64,000 bases of DNA from Falsihalocynthiibacter arcticus (GCF_000812665.2 NZ_CP014327.1:2757501-2821500), one strand, 5' to 3'; shown: positions 55,385 through 64,000, numbered from the stretch's first letter. The notes: generated by a model not told the origin, from the sequence alone. Made by a program: numbers and translations.

Positions 55385-56682
55385 TTATTCATTGCGTCGG
55401 GTAGGAAGGTGACGATTTGCGGGAAGATCGTGATCAATAGGGTGCCAAACAGCAACAGGAAAAAGAACGGCAAAGCCGCACGCGCAACCCGCAGGATATT
55501 GATGCCCGTTAGCCCTTGGATGACAAAGAGGTTGAAGCCAACAGGCGGCGTGATTTGGCTCATCTCGACGACTAGAACGAGGTAGATCCCGAACCAAAGC
55601 GGATCAATGCCCACGGCTTCGACCATGGGTAGGATGATCGAGGTGGTCAGGACGACAACCGAAATACCATCCAGAAAACACCCCAAAACGATAAAGAAAA
55701 CCGTCAGTACGGCAAGCAGTGCATAGGGCGAAAGGTTGAACGTCGCGATCCATTCCGCCAGATGGCGCGGGATGCCAGTGAAGCCCATGGAAATGGCCAA
55801 AAATGCCGCGCCCAGAAGGATAAAGGCGATCATACAGGAGGTCCGCGTGGAGGACATCAGCGCTTCCTTGAATTGCTCCCAGCCAAAGCCGCCAGAACTG
55901 AGCGCTAGAATGGTTGCAAGCACCACGCCAACGGCAGCCGCGTCGGTGGGTGAGGCAACGCCCGTGTAAATTGTGCCAATCACCCCGCCAATCAGGAGTA
56001 GAACGGGGATCAGACGGCGGGACGCTCTGAGTTTGGCGCGAAAGGGGAGCGTGATTTCTTCGGCAGGAAAGTCCGAGGGATTGCGCCATGCGCTAAACAT
56101 AACATAGCCCGCGAACAGTGAAACCAGCATGATTCCAGGCAAGATACCCGCAACAAAAAGGCGGGCGATGGATTGCTCTGTGGCTACGCCATAAACGATC
56201 AAGATGATCGAAGGCGGGATCAGGAGGCCTAAAGTAGCGGAGCCTGCGAGGGTGCCGAGGATCAGGTGTTCGGGGTAGCCGCGTTTGGTTAATTCGGGCA
56301 CGGACATGCGTCCGATGGTGGCTGCTGTGGCCGCCGAGGAACCAGATACCGCTGCAAAGATCGCGCAACCAAGCACGTTGACGTGCAGCAATCGGCCCGG
56401 AACGCGGCCAAGCCATGGTGCGAGACCAGAGAACATGTCTTGGCTCAATCGCGACCGCAGCAGGATTTCTCCCATCAAAATAAAGAGGGGCAGGGCGGCG
56501 AGGGGCCAGCTGTGGCTGTGACCCCAGAGGGTGGTCGCCAAAACGAGGCCTTGCGGCGCGTTGGAAAAGAAAACGAGCGCGGCCAATGCCATGATCGTTA
56601 GGGAAATCGCAACCCAGACTCCCATAGCAAGAAGGGAGAGCAAAAGCCCAAGCAGGAGGAGGAAAATTGCGGGGTCGGACAT
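55381..56682 (-). CDS. TRAP transporter large permease (DctM-type)
   Basis: A 433-residue membrane protein with about 12 segments. Family motifs are AVSGSSAATAATIGRMSVPELTKRGY and LGTLAGSATLGLLIPPS, near the conserved sodium/substrate region. It works with the small subunit (56686-57213) and the binding protein (57279-58241) in sodium-driven uptake of a carboxylate. The divergent pxpBCA genes suggest 5-oxoproline as substrate. Confidence 0.93.
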   Translation of the reverse strand: MSDPAIFLLLLGLLLSLLAMGVWVAISLTIMALAALVFFSNAPQGLVLATTLWGHSHSWPLAALPLFILMGEILLRSRLSQDMFSGLAPWLGRVPGRLLHVNVLGCAIFAAVSGSSAATAATIGRMSVPELTKRGYPEHLILGTLAGSATLGLLIPPSIILIVYGVATEQSIARLFVAGILPGIMLVSLFAGYVMFSAWRNPSDFPAEEITLPFRAKLRASRRLIPVLLLIGGVIGTIYTGVASPTDAAAVGVVLATILALSSGGFGWEQFKEALMSSTRTSCMIAFILLGAAFLAISMGFTGIPRHLAEWIATFNLSPYALLAVLTVFFIVLGCFLDGISVVVLTTSIILPMVEAVGIDPLWFGIYLVLVVEMSQITPPVGFNLFVIQGLTGINILRVARAALPFFFLLLFGTLLITIFPQIVTFLPDAMNN

Positions 56683-56685
56683 GGG

Positions 56686-57213
56686 CTACTCCGATCCGGT
56701 GTCAGTGAGGATGGGGGATTTGGCGCGCAGGCTTTCGAGAAGCGTGTCGACAAAAGCGAGGGTCAAAAGCGCAAGGCCCACGACCATGGTGAGTTGCGGT
56801 ATCCAGAGGGAAATGGCGATAATGCCAGTGGATTTATCCCCGTAATGCCAGCTCTCCTGTACCAAAGCGGCGGTGAAATACGTGGCATAACTCGAGACCG
56901 CCGCACCAATAACCAGCGTTCCGATCTCCAAAATCCATCTGGAGTGCTCCGGAAGGCGCTGAACCATCAGGTTGACGCGAATATGGGTGCCAGAGCGCAA
57001 CGTATATGCCATGGCCATGAAACTGGCGGTGGCAAGGAAATATCCAGCAAAATCCGCATAGGACGGGATGGTGTAGGACCAATCAGGGCCGCCGATCCGC
57101 GCGAGGATATTCAAGCTGACCTGTGCTGTTACCAGTAGGCAAATCGCCACAATGGCAAGTGCCGCGATGGCGGCGGCAAAGGTATAGAGTCGATCAAGAC
57201 TGGTGCGTAACAT
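56686..57213 (-). CDS. TRAP transporter small permease (DctQ-type)
   Basis: A 175-residue membrane protein with four predicted segments (FAAAIAALAIVAICLLVTAQ first; FAGYFLATASFMAMAYTLRSG is typical). ATG 57213 is taken; the frame to 57336 passes through the hairpin at 57237-57264 and is not coding. Three bases separate it from the large permease gene. Confidence 0.9.
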   Translation of the reverse strand: MLRTSLDRLYTFAAAIAALAIVAICLLVTAQVSLNILARIGGPDWSYTIPSYADFAGYFLATASFMAMAYTLRSGTHIRVNLMVQRLPEHSRWILEIGTLVIGAAVSSYATYFTAALVQESWHYGDKSTGIIAISLWIPQLTMVVGLALLTLAFVDTLLESLRAKSPILTDTGSE

Positions 57214-57236
57214 GGTGTGCCCCTCCCAAAGCAAAA

Positions 57237-57264
57237 AGCGCCCCGCTGTGAGCAGCGGAGCGCT
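57237..57264 (-). terminator. Hairpin between TRAP binding-protein and small-permease genes
   Basis: A 12-bp stem with one mismatch (AGCGCCCCGCTG / CAGCGGAGCGCT) and a TGAG loop. It lies 14 bases past the binding-protein stop on the transcribed strand. It probably limits read-through or protects the binding-protein message. Confidence 0.65.
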
Positions 57265-57278
57265 TGGGGTAATGTGGG

Positions 57279-58241
57279 TTACTCTTGATAGGCGTTCAGG
57301 ATCGCCAAGGCGTCGGGGCTTGCGCTTGCTTTCCAATTGTCGAGCATTGTCGCGCCGATGGATTGCAAACCGCTGACCAAAGCTTCGGAAGGTTCAACGA
57401 TGATCATGCCGTTATCGGCCATGATTTGGGTCTTGTCGGCGGCTTCTGCTTTGGACATTTCCCAACCGCGAACTTCGGCGGCTGCGGCAGATTCTAGCAC
57501 GGCAGCTTGAACTTCGGGCGCAAGCCCGTCGAAGCTGCGTTTGTTGACGACAACGATGTTTTTAGGAACCCAAGCGTCGATCGCGGTGTAATGGGACACA
57601 AAATCCCAAGCCGTGGAATTGGCACCAGTCGAGGGAGAGGTGATCATTGCTTCCACTTGGCCAGTGGCAAAGGCTTGCGCGATATCGGAGGCTTCGACTT
57701 GTACAGGGGCGGCCTTAGCGAGGGCTGCGAATTCTTCAAGGGCGGCGTTGTAAGCGCGGAAACGCAGGCCAGACAGCCCGTCGATGTCGGCGATTTCACC
57801 GTTGGTATAAAGGCCTTGGGCGGGCCATGCTACCGAGAAGAGCGGCATCAAGTCTTGTTCCGCGAGAAGGGCGGTGATGACTGGTTTTTGCGCTTCCCAA
57901 AGCTTGGTTGCATCTTCGTAGCTTGTGGCCACAAAAGGTTGGCTGTCGATGCCAAAGGCCAGATCTTCGTTGGACAGGGTAGACAAGAAAAACTCGCCGA
58001 TGGGGACCTGACGAGAGCGCACAGCGGTTTTGATTTCGCCGTGGGGGAACAAAGAACCCGCCGAATGAACGGTGATTTCAAGGGCGCCATCGGTGGCTTT
58101 TGCGACATCGTCGGCAAACTGTAGGATGTTGACCGTGTGGAAGGTGCTGTCGCCATATGGTGTTGGCATGTCCCAAGTTTCCGCGAGTGCTGGGGCGGCG
58201 AGTCCAAGGCTCATGGCGAGCGTGGCTGCATATTTTAACAT
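57279..58241 (-). CDS. TRAP transporter substrate-binding protein (DctP-type)
   Basis: A 320-residue periplasmic receptor. The signal peptide (MLKYAATLAMSLGLAAPALA) precedes ETWDMPTPYGDSTFHTVN. The carboxylate-binding arginine region appears as GLSGLRFRAYNAALEEFA, with ATGQVEAMITSP further on. Beside pxpBCA and divergent from it, it is predicted to bind 5-oxoproline or a related acid. Confidence 0.9.
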   Translation of the reverse strand: MLKYAATLAMSLGLAAPALAETWDMPTPYGDSTFHTVNILQFADDVAKATDGALEITVHSAGSLFPHGEIKTAVRSRQVPIGEFFLSTLSNEDLAFGIDSQPFVATSYEDATKLWEAQKPVITALLAEQDLMPLFSVAWPAQGLYTNGEIADIDGLSGLRFRAYNAALEEFAALAKAAPVQVEASDIAQAFATGQVEAMITSPSTGANSTAWDFVSHYTAIDAWVPKNIVVVNKRSFDGLAPEVQAAVLESAAAAEVRGWEMSKAEAADKTQIMADNGMIIVEPSEALVSGLQSIGATMLDNWKASASPDALAILNAYQE

Positions 58242-58297
58242 TTGTGATCTCCCGTTGATGGCGTTTTTATGATTGCAGTCTTTTAATGATATAACGT

Positions 58298-58310
58298 TGA
58301 CAAATTGTCA
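58298..58310. promoter_or_regulatory. Palindrome TGACAA-A-TTGTCA in the dctP/pxpB divergent promoter
   Basis: A perfect 6+1+6 inverted repeat in the 124-bp spacer between the TRAP binding-protein gene and pxpB. It overlaps TTGACA (-35-like, plus strand). Size and symmetry fit a MarR-family operator, and a MarR gene is encoded at 54866-55384. Not tested. Confidence 0.5.
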
Positions 58311-58365
58311 TTGTTTTGCGATTCTGGTCAAGCAGAATCTTTTTTGAACCCAGAAAAGGCATGAA

Positions 58366-59118
58366 ATGACCAATTCCAACGGAGATATTTCGCCTGAAGT
58401 TCTGCCTATGGGGCAAGACGGGCTGATTGTGCGCTTTGCTTTGACGAGTTCTGCGCAGGCCACAAGTGCCGTGCAGCGGTTTTTCGGCATTGCGGATGCG
58501 GCAGGCCTAAAGGGTGTGCAAGAGATCGCAGCGGCATTAACCTCGGTCCTCTTCAAATTTGACCCATTGCGCACAACACGCGCGGATTTGGCGCAAGAGC
58601 TTGGAGCCTTGCTCGCACGGTTTGATTTGCAAGCGACTGAAATGCCCGACGCGATACGTCTTTGGCATATTCCGGTTCAATTTGGCGGCACAGTTGGACC
58701 GCAATTGCAGGAGGCCGCCGCGATGGCGGGGCGTTCTGAGGCGCAGGCAATAAGCGATGTGACGGACACAGACCTACGGGTGCTGACTATTGGGTTTGCG
58801 CCGGGGCAACCTTATATTGGCCTGCTCCCGCCACAGTGGGATTTGCCGCGGCAAACAGAATTGACGCCTAAAGTTCCAGCGGGGGCTTTGGTCGTGGCCG
58901 TGCGCCAATTGGTCCTTTTTGCCAACCCAAGTGTGACGGGCTGGCGGCAAATCGGGCTTTGCGCGTTTCGGCCGTTTTTACCCACACGCAGCGAGCCTAT
59001 TGCCTTGCAACAGGGGGATGCATTGCGATTTTCTGCGGTCACTGAGGATGAAATGGCCCGCATTTCGGCGGATAATCCGGACGGGCTTGGCGGCGCACGT
59101 TGCGAGGTGCTCCGATGA
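58366..59118 (+). CDS. pxpB: 5-oxoprolinase subunit PxpB
   Basis: A 250-residue KipI/allophanate hydrolase subunit 1-type protein. It has the WHIPVQFGGTVGPQLQEAA segment and the GFAPGQPYIGLLPPQWDLPRQ motif of the family. PxpABC hydrolyses 5-oxoproline (pyroglutamate) to glutamate with ATP. It overlaps pxpC by four bases (ATGA). Allophanate hydrolysis is an alternative, but pxpA in the operon argues for oxoprolinase. Confidence 0.9.
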   Translation: MTNSNGDISPEVLPMGQDGLIVRFALTSSAQATSAVQRFFGIADAAGLKGVQEIAAALTSVLFKFDPLRTTRADLAQELGALLARFDLQATEMPDAIRLWHIPVQFGGTVGPQLQEAAAMAGRSEAQAISDVTDTDLRVLTIGFAPGQPYIGLLPPQWDLPRQTELTPKVPAGALVVAVRQLVLFANPSVTGWRQIGLCAFRPFLPTRSEPIALQQGDALRFSAVTEDEMARISADNPDGLGGARCEVLR

Positions 59119-60137
59119 GCGGCTCCTTGACGATTGAGCGGGCAGGCCCCAGCATGAGCGTGCAAGATTTGGGGCGGCCAAACCGTATCGCGCAGGGGCT
59201 TTCGGCGGGGGGCGCTGCGGACCGTCTTGCCTTGTTCGAGGCGACCGCGTTGTTAGGTTTGCCCGACGTGATCCCCGCGATCGAAATGGCGGGTATAGGC
59301 GGCGTGTTTAGCTGTGATGTGCCGATGCGCTTTGCCCTGACGGGTGCGCCAATGCGCGCGAGTATTGATGGGCGACCCGTTAGCTGGAACATGACGCATC
59401 TCCTTTTGCCCAATCAACGCCTGACAATTGGCGGCGCGTTGCACGGCACATATGGCTACCTTACCCCTGCCGCAGGATTGGTTGTGCCCGAGTGGATGGG
59501 CAGTATTTCGACCCACCTTGTGGCAGGGGTTGGCGAGGCTTTGGCAGCAGGGGATATTCTTGCGCTAAATCAGGATTTAAACATCGCCGCACCCGCGCAA
59601 AAACTTACACCTGACGCGCGTTTTTCTGGTGGAGCCATTCGGATGATTGCGGGGCCACAGACGGAATTCTTTAGCACCGAAACGCTGGCGCGCTTTCAAG
59701 CGACCACATTTCTCCGAAGCGCACAGGCCAACCGGCAAGGCCTGCGATTGGAGACCTCGGAGCCGCCGTTTGCCAATATTGCACCCAAAGGCTTGGCGTC
59801 CGAATTTATCATGCCGGGGGATATCCAAATGACGGGGGATGGCGTGCCTTTTGTTTTACTGTGTGAATGCCAAACGGTTGGGGGCTATCCGCGCATTGGC
59901 ACGGTCGTTGCACAGGATTTACCGCTTGTGGCACAGGCCACGGCGGGAGCCCATTTGCGGTTTGAAATGGTAGCGTTGGAGGTTGCCGATGCAAGTGCCC
60001 CCAATGAGGCCGAGCAGTTGCGGGTGCTGCGAACCAAGGTGCAGCCAGCCCTGCGTGACCCCCATGATATCGCGGATTTGCTCGCATACCAATTGATCAG
60101 TGGCGTGACCGCTGGCGACGATCTGGAAAGGACGTAA
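59115..60137 (+). CDS. pxpC: 5-oxoprolinase subunit PxpC
   Basis: A 340-residue KipA/AHS2-type protein. Typical motifs are SMSVQDLGRPNRIAQGLSAGGAAD at the start, RMIAGPQTEFFS, and CQTVGGYPRIGTVVAQDLP near the C-terminus. It forms the catalytic complex with PxpB and PxpA. ATG 59115 overlaps the pxpB stop and begins MSGSLTIERAG; the ATG at 59100 is a less likely start. One base separates it from pxpA. Confidence 0.9.
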   Translation: MSGSLTIERAGPSMSVQDLGRPNRIAQGLSAGGAADRLALFEATALLGLPDVIPAIEMAGIGGVFSCDVPMRFALTGAPMRASIDGRPVSWNMTHLLLPNQRLTIGGALHGTYGYLTPAAGLVVPEWMGSISTHLVAGVGEALAAGDILALNQDLNIAAPAQKLTPDARFSGGAIRMIAGPQTEFFSTETLARFQATTFLRSAQANRQGLRLETSEPPFANIAPKGLASEFIMPGDIQMTGDGVPFVLLCECQTVGGYPRIGTVVAQDLPLVAQATAGAHLRFEMVALEVADASAPNEAEQLRVLRTKVQPALRDPHDIADLLAYQLISGVTAGDDLERT

Positions 60138-60138
60138 A

Positions 60139-60897
60139 ATGGCCAAGACAATCGATCTGAACGCGGACATGGGCGAGGGTTTCGGCCCATGGAAAATGGG
60201 CAATGACGCGGCCCTTCTGGATGTTGTTAGCTCCGCCAATATCGCCTGTGGTTTTCACGCAGGTGATGCGGATACAATGGCGCAAACGATGCAAGTGGCC
60301 CTTGAGAAGGGCGTCGGCATTGGCGCGCATCCAGGCTTTGCGGATTTGCAAGGTTTCGGGCGCCGTCGCATTGCCCTGTCGGACGCTGAACTTGCGCATA
60401 TGGTCACCTATCAGTTGGGTGCAGCGGCAGCGATGGCACGCAGCGTTGGTGGGGAGGTTCGGCATTTAAAACTGCATGGCGCTCTGGCGAATATGGCTTC
60501 GGAATCTGAGGCGATGGCGCGGGTTTGTTATGAGGCCGCATTAAAAGTTCAGCCCGATATCATTCTGATGGTCTTGACCGCGACAGCGATGGAGGCTGTG
60601 GCAAAGGATTTGGGCTGTGCGTGGGCGGGCGAAATCTTTGCGGATCGGGCCTATAACGACGACGCGACGTTGGTTACGCGTGGCACTCCGGGGGCGGTTA
60701 TTACGGACCCTGACGTGGCGGCGGTGCGGATTGTTGCGATGCTTGAAGCAGGCGGAATTATCGCCCAAAGCGGTAAGGTTATCCCGTGTCAGATTGATAC
60801 CATCTGCTTGCATGGTGACGGCGAAAGCGCGGTTCCAATGGCGCGTGGGTTGCGGGCGAAACTGGAATTGTCTGGTTACGACATTCACGCATTTTAG
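60139..60897 (+). CDS. pxpA: 5-oxoprolinase subunit PxpA (LamB/YcsF family)
   Basis: A 252-residue LamB/YcsF protein with the unmistakable N-terminus IDLNADMGEGFGPWKMGND, then SSANIACGFHAGDADTM and GVGIGAHPGFADLQGFGRR, and AGEIFADRAYNDDATLV in the second half. It is the third subunit of ATP-dependent 5-oxoprolinase. It completes pxpBCA, opposite the TRAP genes; the product glutamate links to GABA and polyamine metabolism elsewhere in the window. Confidence 0.93.
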   Translation: MAKTIDLNADMGEGFGPWKMGNDAALLDVVSSANIACGFHAGDADTMAQTMQVALEKGVGIGAHPGFADLQGFGRRRIALSDAELAHMVTYQLGAAAAMARSVGGEVRHLKLHGALANMASESEAMARVCYEAALKVQPDIILMVLTATAMEAVAKDLGCAWAGEIFADRAYNDDATLVTRGTPGAVITDPDVAAVRIVAMLEAGGIIAQSGKVIPCQIDTICLHGDGESAVPMARGLRAKLELSGYDIHAF

Positions 60898-61159
60898 CTC
60901 TCTGAACGATAGATGAAGACATTCCGTCGAGTTGGGGATTTCGCCTTTCTTGCGTTTGAGAAAGCGATGCTTAGAACTGAAGATTTTCTAGGCCCGAGAG
61001 GTTGAATTTATCAAAGTGAACTACCAAGTTTAGTTTGTAAGGACGCACTAAGGATTGATATAAATAGCGATGTTGGCATTGCTGTCGCTTTGAGCGGCGC
61101 TGAAAATGATGAATAGTTCGGCCCACGTCGCGATTGAACACACAAAAGGACAAGAAAAA
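60898..61159. other. Non-coding region upstream of the NADP oxidoreductase gene
   Basis: A 262-bp spacer. A TTAGT/ACTAA pair around 61030-61052 and a GATATAAATAG stretch near 61056 look like promoter elements. No gene or terminator with support is seen after pxpA. Confidence 0.4.
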
Positions 61160-62191
61160 ATGACACAATCAACAACCGAAAATCGCCGTCTGGTACTTGC
61201 CGAAAGACCAAAAGGCGAGCCAGATGCCAACACTTTGCGGCTTGAAACGGTTGCCATACCCGTGCCCGAGAAAGGGCAAATGTTGCTCCGAAATGAGTAT
61301 TTGTCCCTAGACCCCTACATGCGTGGCCGCATGAGCGACGCGCCGTCCTATGCGGCCCCCGTTGATGTGGATGCACCAATGATTGGCGGGACCGTTTCGC
61401 AGGTTGTTTCCTCGCACCTAGACGGGTTTGCTGAGGGCGACTGGGTTGTTGCGTTTGGCGGATGGCAGGACTACGCGCTGTCGGACGGAACCGGCATCAT
61501 TAACATGGGCAAAAATCCGGAAAACCCATCGTGGGCGCTTGGCGTTTTGGGCATGCCCGGCCTCACGGCTTGGGCTGCGCTAAAGCATATCGGACAGCCT
61601 AAAGCGGGTGAAACGCTGGTGGTTGCGGGGGCAAGTGGGCCTGTGGGCGCCACCGTGGGCCAGATCGGCAAGATTTTGGGTCTGCGGGTCGTTGGCATCG
61701 CAGGCGGCGCTGAAAAATGTCAGCATGTTGTTGAGAATCTTGGGTTTGATGCCTGTATTGACTACAAAGCCGACGGTTTTGCCGAGACGTTGAAATCAGC
61801 AGTTCCAGAAGGCATCGACATCTACTTTGAGAACGTCGGCGGCGCTGTTTTCGATGCGGTTCTTCCACTGTTGAACACTTTGGCGCGTATCCCACTCTGC
61901 GGGTTGATCTCGCAGTATAACGCAACATCTCTGCCTGATGGGCCGGATCGGATGAACTATCTGATGGGGCAAATTTTGCGCAAACGTCTTACAATGCGCG
62001 GCTTTATCGTCTTTGATGATTTTGGCCAATACTATCCCGAATTCGCCAGTGAAATGGGCGCATGGGTGCGCGAAGGGAAAATCAAGTATCGCGAAGAGAT
62101 GATTGAAGGTTTGGAGCAAGCACCAGAGGCCTTTATTGGTCTTCTGAGGGGCGAAGCTTTTGGAAAACGGGTTATTCACCTCGGTAACTAA
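61160..62191 (+). CDS. NADP-dependent oxidoreductase, MDR/leukotriene-B4-dehydrogenase type (CurA-like)
   Basis: A 343-residue zinc-free medium-chain reductase. YLSLDPYMRGRMSD marks the family; the NADPH site is VVAGASGPVGATVGQIGKI, followed by GIAGGAEKCQHV. Members reduce alpha,beta-unsaturated ketones, often in electrophile or oxidant defence. ATG 61160 has AAGGA upstream and gives the usual N-terminus; the ORF opens at 61106. It is monocistronic and ends in a strong terminator. Confidence 0.9.
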   Translation: MTQSTTENRRLVLAERPKGEPDANTLRLETVAIPVPEKGQMLLRNEYLSLDPYMRGRMSDAPSYAAPVDVDAPMIGGTVSQVVSSHLDGFAEGDWVVAFGGWQDYALSDGTGIINMGKNPENPSWALGVLGMPGLTAWAALKHIGQPKAGETLVVAGASGPVGATVGQIGKILGLRVVGIAGGAEKCQHVVENLGFDACIDYKADGFAETLKSAVPEGIDIYFENVGGAVFDAVLPLLNTLARIPLCGLISQYNATSLPDGPDRMNYLMGQILRKRLTMRGFIVFDDFGQYYPEFASEMGAWVREGKIKYREEMIEGLEQAPEAFIGLLRGEAFGKRVIHLGN

Positions 62192-62198
62192 ATCAAAC

Positions 62199-62238
62199 GA
62201 AACAGGCCGCATTCATTATAAGAAGTGCGGCCTGTTTC
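62199..62238. terminator. Strong bidirectional terminator
   Basis: A perfect 13-bp stem (GAAACAGGCCGCA / TGCGGCCTGTTTC) with a 14-base loop lies between the converging ends of the NADP oxidoreductase gene (62191) and the cardiolipin synthase gene (62273). GAAA/TTTC ends give short T runs in both directions. Confidence 0.8.
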
Positions 62239-62272
62239 ACCTGAGTTTTAATGCGGGTCTAAACGACGCCCC

Positions 62273-63712
62273 CTATAAAAGTGGCCCAACAATCGAGAGC
62301 GCATTGTTCCAGAGACGTTGCCACCATTTCCAATTCTCGACTTCCTCGATTGTGACCAAGCGACACTCTTTTAAGTAGTCTTCTTGCCGCGCGCGCATTG
62401 CTTTGGTCATGTCGTGGTCTTGAAGAAGGATGTTATTCTCATAGTTGAGATCAAAGCTGCGGCGATCCATATTCGCAGACCCAATGAAGGTGATTTCATC
62501 GTCAACGGTCATTGATTTTGTGTGCAGAAGTCCCGCTTCATATTCGTAAATCGTAACGCCAGCCGCCAACAGGTCCGCGTAATAGCTGCGACTCGATGCG
62601 CCAACAGCGAAATCATCGTTGTGGGCTGGAAAAATGATGGTCGTCTTGACACCACGGTTGCCCGCGGCACAAATCGCAGCCTGTAACGCGTCGACGGGCA
62701 CGTAATAGGGCGTGGTGATGAAAAGTTCGCGCGTGGCCGAATAGATCAGGGTCACAAACATTTCCGGCATCGCGGAGGCTCGCGACGTGGGGCCCGAAGT
62801 AACCACTTGAGCGGGGAAACCTTCAGCATAGTCGGGATACGGGTGGCTCAAAACGCTTGTGATATCCTCTTTGTTGCTTTCCATCCAGTCGCCGACAAAA
62901 ACGCGTTGGTTTTGGCGCACAATCGGCCCTTCAAAGCGCATAACGGCATCCACCCACGGCGCAAATTTTGCCTTCTGAACAAATTCAGGGTCGGCGCAAT
63001 TTTGGCTGCCGCAATAGGTGATTTTATTGTCGATAACGAGGATTTTCCGGTGATTTCGCAAGTCAATGCGACCGTCAAAAATACGCGCGATTGGGTTGCC
63101 CACTTTAAGGGCGACGGCCGTATTCACGCCTGCTGCGGCCATCTCTTTCCAGAGGTCGGATTTCACCATGCTGCGCGATCCGATGTCGTCGACCATTGCG
63201 CGACAGGTCACGCCTCGGGCGGCGGCGCGTTTGAGGGCCTCTGCCATTTTTGTACCGTTGCGATCGGGCACCCAGATGTAGAAAATGAGGTGAACGTGGT
63301 CTTGGGCGGCGTCCACATCGGCAACCATCGCGTCGATCGCCGCATTGGAATTGTCCATAAGGCGCGCGGAGTTTCCACCAACGGGCGCAAACCCACTGAT
63401 CGATGTCCCGACATTAAAGAGCGGCAGATGCACGTCCTTAATTTTGGGTTGGGACATGGCAAGGCTGCCGCCCTCAGGGTCGGGGGCGCTTTCCAAGGTC
63501 GCTTTTACGTCCTTCATGCGTTTGAGGCGTTTGCGCCCGATGCTGGTTTCGCCCAGCATAATATAGGCGGCCACGCCGACAAACGGTATCGCAAGGACCG
63601 TCGCAATCCACGCAGCCCGCGCGGCGGGATCGCGGTTTGGGCGCAGAAGAATTCGAACGACACATAGCGCGACAATGAGGAAACCAGAGAGAGCAATGAG
63701 CAAAAGGGCCAC
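62273..63712 (-). CDS. cls: Cardiolipin synthase (ClsA-type phospholipase D family)
   Basis: A 479-residue inner-membrane enzyme that condenses two phosphatidylglycerols into cardiolipin. Two N-terminal membrane segments (about residues 1-60) with a basic linker precede two PLD domains whose HKD motifs are HRKILVIDNK (about residue 222) and HTKSMTVDDE (about residue 396), each followed by a conserved GS(Q/A)N. The start is a GTG at 63712; a stop lies not far upstream in frame and no ATG fits, so the true start could be a rare codon a few residues earlier. Confidence 0.9.
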   Translation of the reverse strand: MALLLIALSGFLIVALCVVRILLRPNRDPAARAAWIATVLAIPFVGVAAYIMLGETSIGRKRLKRMKDVKATLESAPDPEGGSLAMSQPKIKDVHLPLFNVGTSISGFAPVGGNSARLMDNSNAAIDAMVADVDAAQDHVHLIFYIWVPDRNGTKMAEALKRAAARGVTCRAMVDDIGSRSMVKSDLWKEMAAAGVNTAVALKVGNPIARIFDGRIDLRNHRKILVIDNKITYCGSQNCADPEFVQKAKFAPWVDAVMRFEGPIVRQNQRVFVGDWMESNKEDITSVLSHPYPDYAEGFPAQVVTSGPTSRASAMPEMFVTLIYSATRELFITTPYYVPVDALQAAICAAGNRGVKTTIIFPAHNDDFAVGASSRSYYADLLAAGVTIYEYEAGLLHTKSMTVDDEITFIGSANMDRRSFDLNYENNILLQDHDMTKAMRARQEDYLKECRLVTIEEVENWKWWQRLWNNALSIVGPLL

Positions 63713-64000
63713 CTGTTGAGCTGGAAAAGGAAAAATATAAAAGAGGTCTTTGGATTAACATAGGGCAGGAACAGGCGAAGAAGAAAGGTCATTTTGGCGT
63801 TGATCCCAAATGAAAATATGGGCGTGGGTTGTCGCTGCCACACAGCAAGATTACCAGGCCCCTCAAGGCAGGAGGCCAGAGCATAGAACCAAAGTTGGCA
63901 ACGGTGAACCTCTGGGGCGTGAAGTCTCCGGCGGTGTTGAACCTTGACAAGGTCACTGTCGATAGACGAGCAATGAGCACAAATTGTACATTTCGCGCCG
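63713..64000. other. Window end without a supported gene
   Basis: The last 288 bases hold only a 63-codon minus-strand frame (63789-63980) that resembles nothing I know and has no SD. This region may contain the cardiolipin synthase promoter and the edge of a gene beyond the window. Confidence 0.4.

Noticed and set aside
62807-63667. A 286-codon plus-strand frame opposite the cardiolipin synthase
   Set aside because: The minus strand encodes both HKD motifs; the plus frame is a shadow.
63789-63980. A 63-codon frame at the window end
   Set aside because: No similarity, no SD and too short to support as a gene.
1-64000. CRISPR arrays, tRNA or rRNA genes, prophage or integrase genes
   Set aside because: No regularly spaced repeats, cloverleaf sequences or such genes were noticed; the only mobile element seen is the IS21.

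Overview
The window looks like the chromosome of a marine-type alphaproteobacterium of the Rhodobacteraceae (Roseobacter group). I base this on gene content and style: a putrescine operon built on glutamylation, Pot-type polyamine uptake, TRAP and Dpp transporters, an Fnr/NNR-type box in front of nos genes, GntR/FCD regulators beside GS-like enzymes, and moderate GC. No rRNA, tRNA or CRISPR array was seen. Species cannot be named from sequence alone.

Layout. 1-17968: polyamine utilisation. A leftward operon (puuA, puuB, speB, a class I glutamine amidotransferase, gabT, gabD and a second PuuB-like gene cut by the window edge) diverges from a GntR regulator plus puuC. Next come a second GS/PuuB pair, a second GntR regulator and the rightward potFGHI transporter. 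Together these import putrescine and take it through gamma-glutamyl intermediates to GABA and succinate. 18042-18914: relic of a nitrous-oxide reductase operon (FNR box, nosC-like gene, start of nosR) cut by an IS21-family element (about 18915-21382). 21383-26581: surface-polysaccharide remnants: a 5'-truncated deacetylase/GT2 fusion, an intact acyltransferase-SGNH protein, and a decayed DUF3302/HlyD pair. 26841-29125: glutamate decarboxylase coupled to a membrane protein. 29131-33051: pcaD, then hmgA and fahA of homogentisate degradation.

33087-49443: a long co-oriented catabolic operon that matches no pathway I recognise. It holds a Gfo/Idh dehydrogenase, CoA-transferase, enoyl-CoA hydratase, aldehyde dehydrogenase, a complete sugar-type ABC transporter, two GMC flavoenzymes, an SDR, a DUF993 protein, a LacI regulator, a Dabb protein and an FAH-family hydrolase. 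Its promoter carries two matching LacI-type operators. 49594-54772: Dpp-type peptide ABC transporter. 54866-60897: MarR regulator, TRAP transporter and divergent pxpBCA, read as 5-oxoproline uptake and hydrolysis. 61160-63712: a CurA-like NADP oxidoreductase and a cardiolipin synthase.

The putrescine, Gad and Pxp modules all feed glutamate/GABA metabolism. Three genes (speB, fahA and the sugar-binding protein) are each broken at a G or C run, and one extra base repairs each. This looks more like systematic homopolymer under-calling than real gene loss. Three of the four transport systems that have their binding-protein gene in the window carry a strong hairpin just after that gene.
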